This document shows, piece after piece, positions 6,263 to 6,359 of a stretch of DNA of 6,359 nucleotides. The position numbers and the translations under genes are program-made. Within the stretch, counting starts at the first letter, position 1; the number at the start of each line of letters is the position of its first letter. Below the pieces are notes generated by a model that did not search any database, was not told the DNA's origin, and saw only the letters and a list, made by a program, of their open reading frames with translations. Origin of the DNA: an uncultured Porphyromonadaceae bacterium (GTDB taxonomy: Bacteria; Bacteroidota; Bacteroidia; Bacteroidales; Muribaculaceae); NCBI GenBank assembly GCA_947176355.1, contig CAMWQY010000157.1, positions 1 to 6,359 of the forward strand, read 5' to 3'.

Positions 6263-6359
6263 ATGAACTACACGATTATCGACTTTATCTCGCTCCTCGG
6301 CGCTGTCTGCCTCTTCCTCTACGGCATGAAGGTGATGAGCGAAGGCCTGCAGAAAGTGG
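6263..6359 (+). CDS. Na/Pi cotransporter family protein, N-terminal fragment (3' end missing)
   Basis: Thirty-two complete codons are visible before the right edge. After MNYTIIDFIS comes a first membrane segment and the stretch LFLYGMKVMSEGLQK, which closely matches the first helix and following loop of the Na/Pi cotransporter (PF02690, NptA/YjbB-like) family, inner-membrane carriers that couple phosphate movement to sodium. Bacterial members of this size class often carry a C-terminal PhoU-like domain; whether this one does lies outside the window. The start is supported by the promoter about 36 nt upstream and by the absence of an earlier in-frame candidate near it. The gene has its own promoter, so it is probably unrelated to the receptor cluster. 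Confidence 0.85.
   Translation, partial: MNYTIIDFISLLGAVCLFLYGMKVMSEGLQKV

Overview
The window looks like chromosome of a gut-type Bacteroidales bacterium (Bacteroides, Prevotella or Muribaculaceae relatives). The evidence is the gene families (a GLPGLI protein, a TonB-dependent receptor with an N-terminal carboxypeptidase-regulatory-like domain, a TlpA-type protein with a C-terminal beta domain, an M56 protease with a TonB-plug-like tail), A/T-rich translation starts without Shine-Dalgarno sequences, and a Bacteroidetes-type -7 promoter element (TAnnTTTG) near the right end. All genes lie on the + strand. Family calls come from motif recognition, not from a database search.

Layout. (1) 1-701: the 3' part of a BlaR1/MecR1-type M56 metallopeptidase, open at the left edge, with HEHSH and HEYQAD motifs, one membrane segment, and a periplasmic tail like a miniature TonB-receptor plug. 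(2) 702-912: a 211-nt gap with no convincing gene. It holds sequence resembling the dispersed 'CGCAAAG' intergenic repeats of Bacteroidales, an imperfect inverted repeat and a small GC-rich hairpin. (3) 913-2445, 2471-3394 and 3397-6066: a tight three-gene cluster with gaps of 25 and 2 nt. It encodes an exported thioredoxin-fold protein (CGPC), an exported GLPGLI-family protein and an 889-aa outer-membrane TonB-dependent receptor. (4) 6067-6262: a gap with nine tandem copies of a G-rich octamer (consensus GTTGTGRR), then a promoter. (5) 6263 to the right edge: the first 32 codons of a Na/Pi-cotransporter-family protein.

How the genes may work together (inference). The cluster is probably an envelope operon. 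The receptor sits in the outer membrane. The GLPGLI protein, a family of unknown function often found beside such receptors, is its likely partner. The thioredoxin-like protein could maintain thiols, and the GLPGLI protein, with six cysteines after its signal peptide, is a possible client. The upstream M56 protein would be a membrane sensor-protease whose partner repressor (BlaI/MecI type) should lie just outside the left edge. The 211-nt gap means it need not be cotranscribed with the cluster. The most unusual points are the receptor-like plug on the M56 protein, the similar short ends of the M56 and GLPGLI proteins, and the octamer array directly behind the receptor gene.
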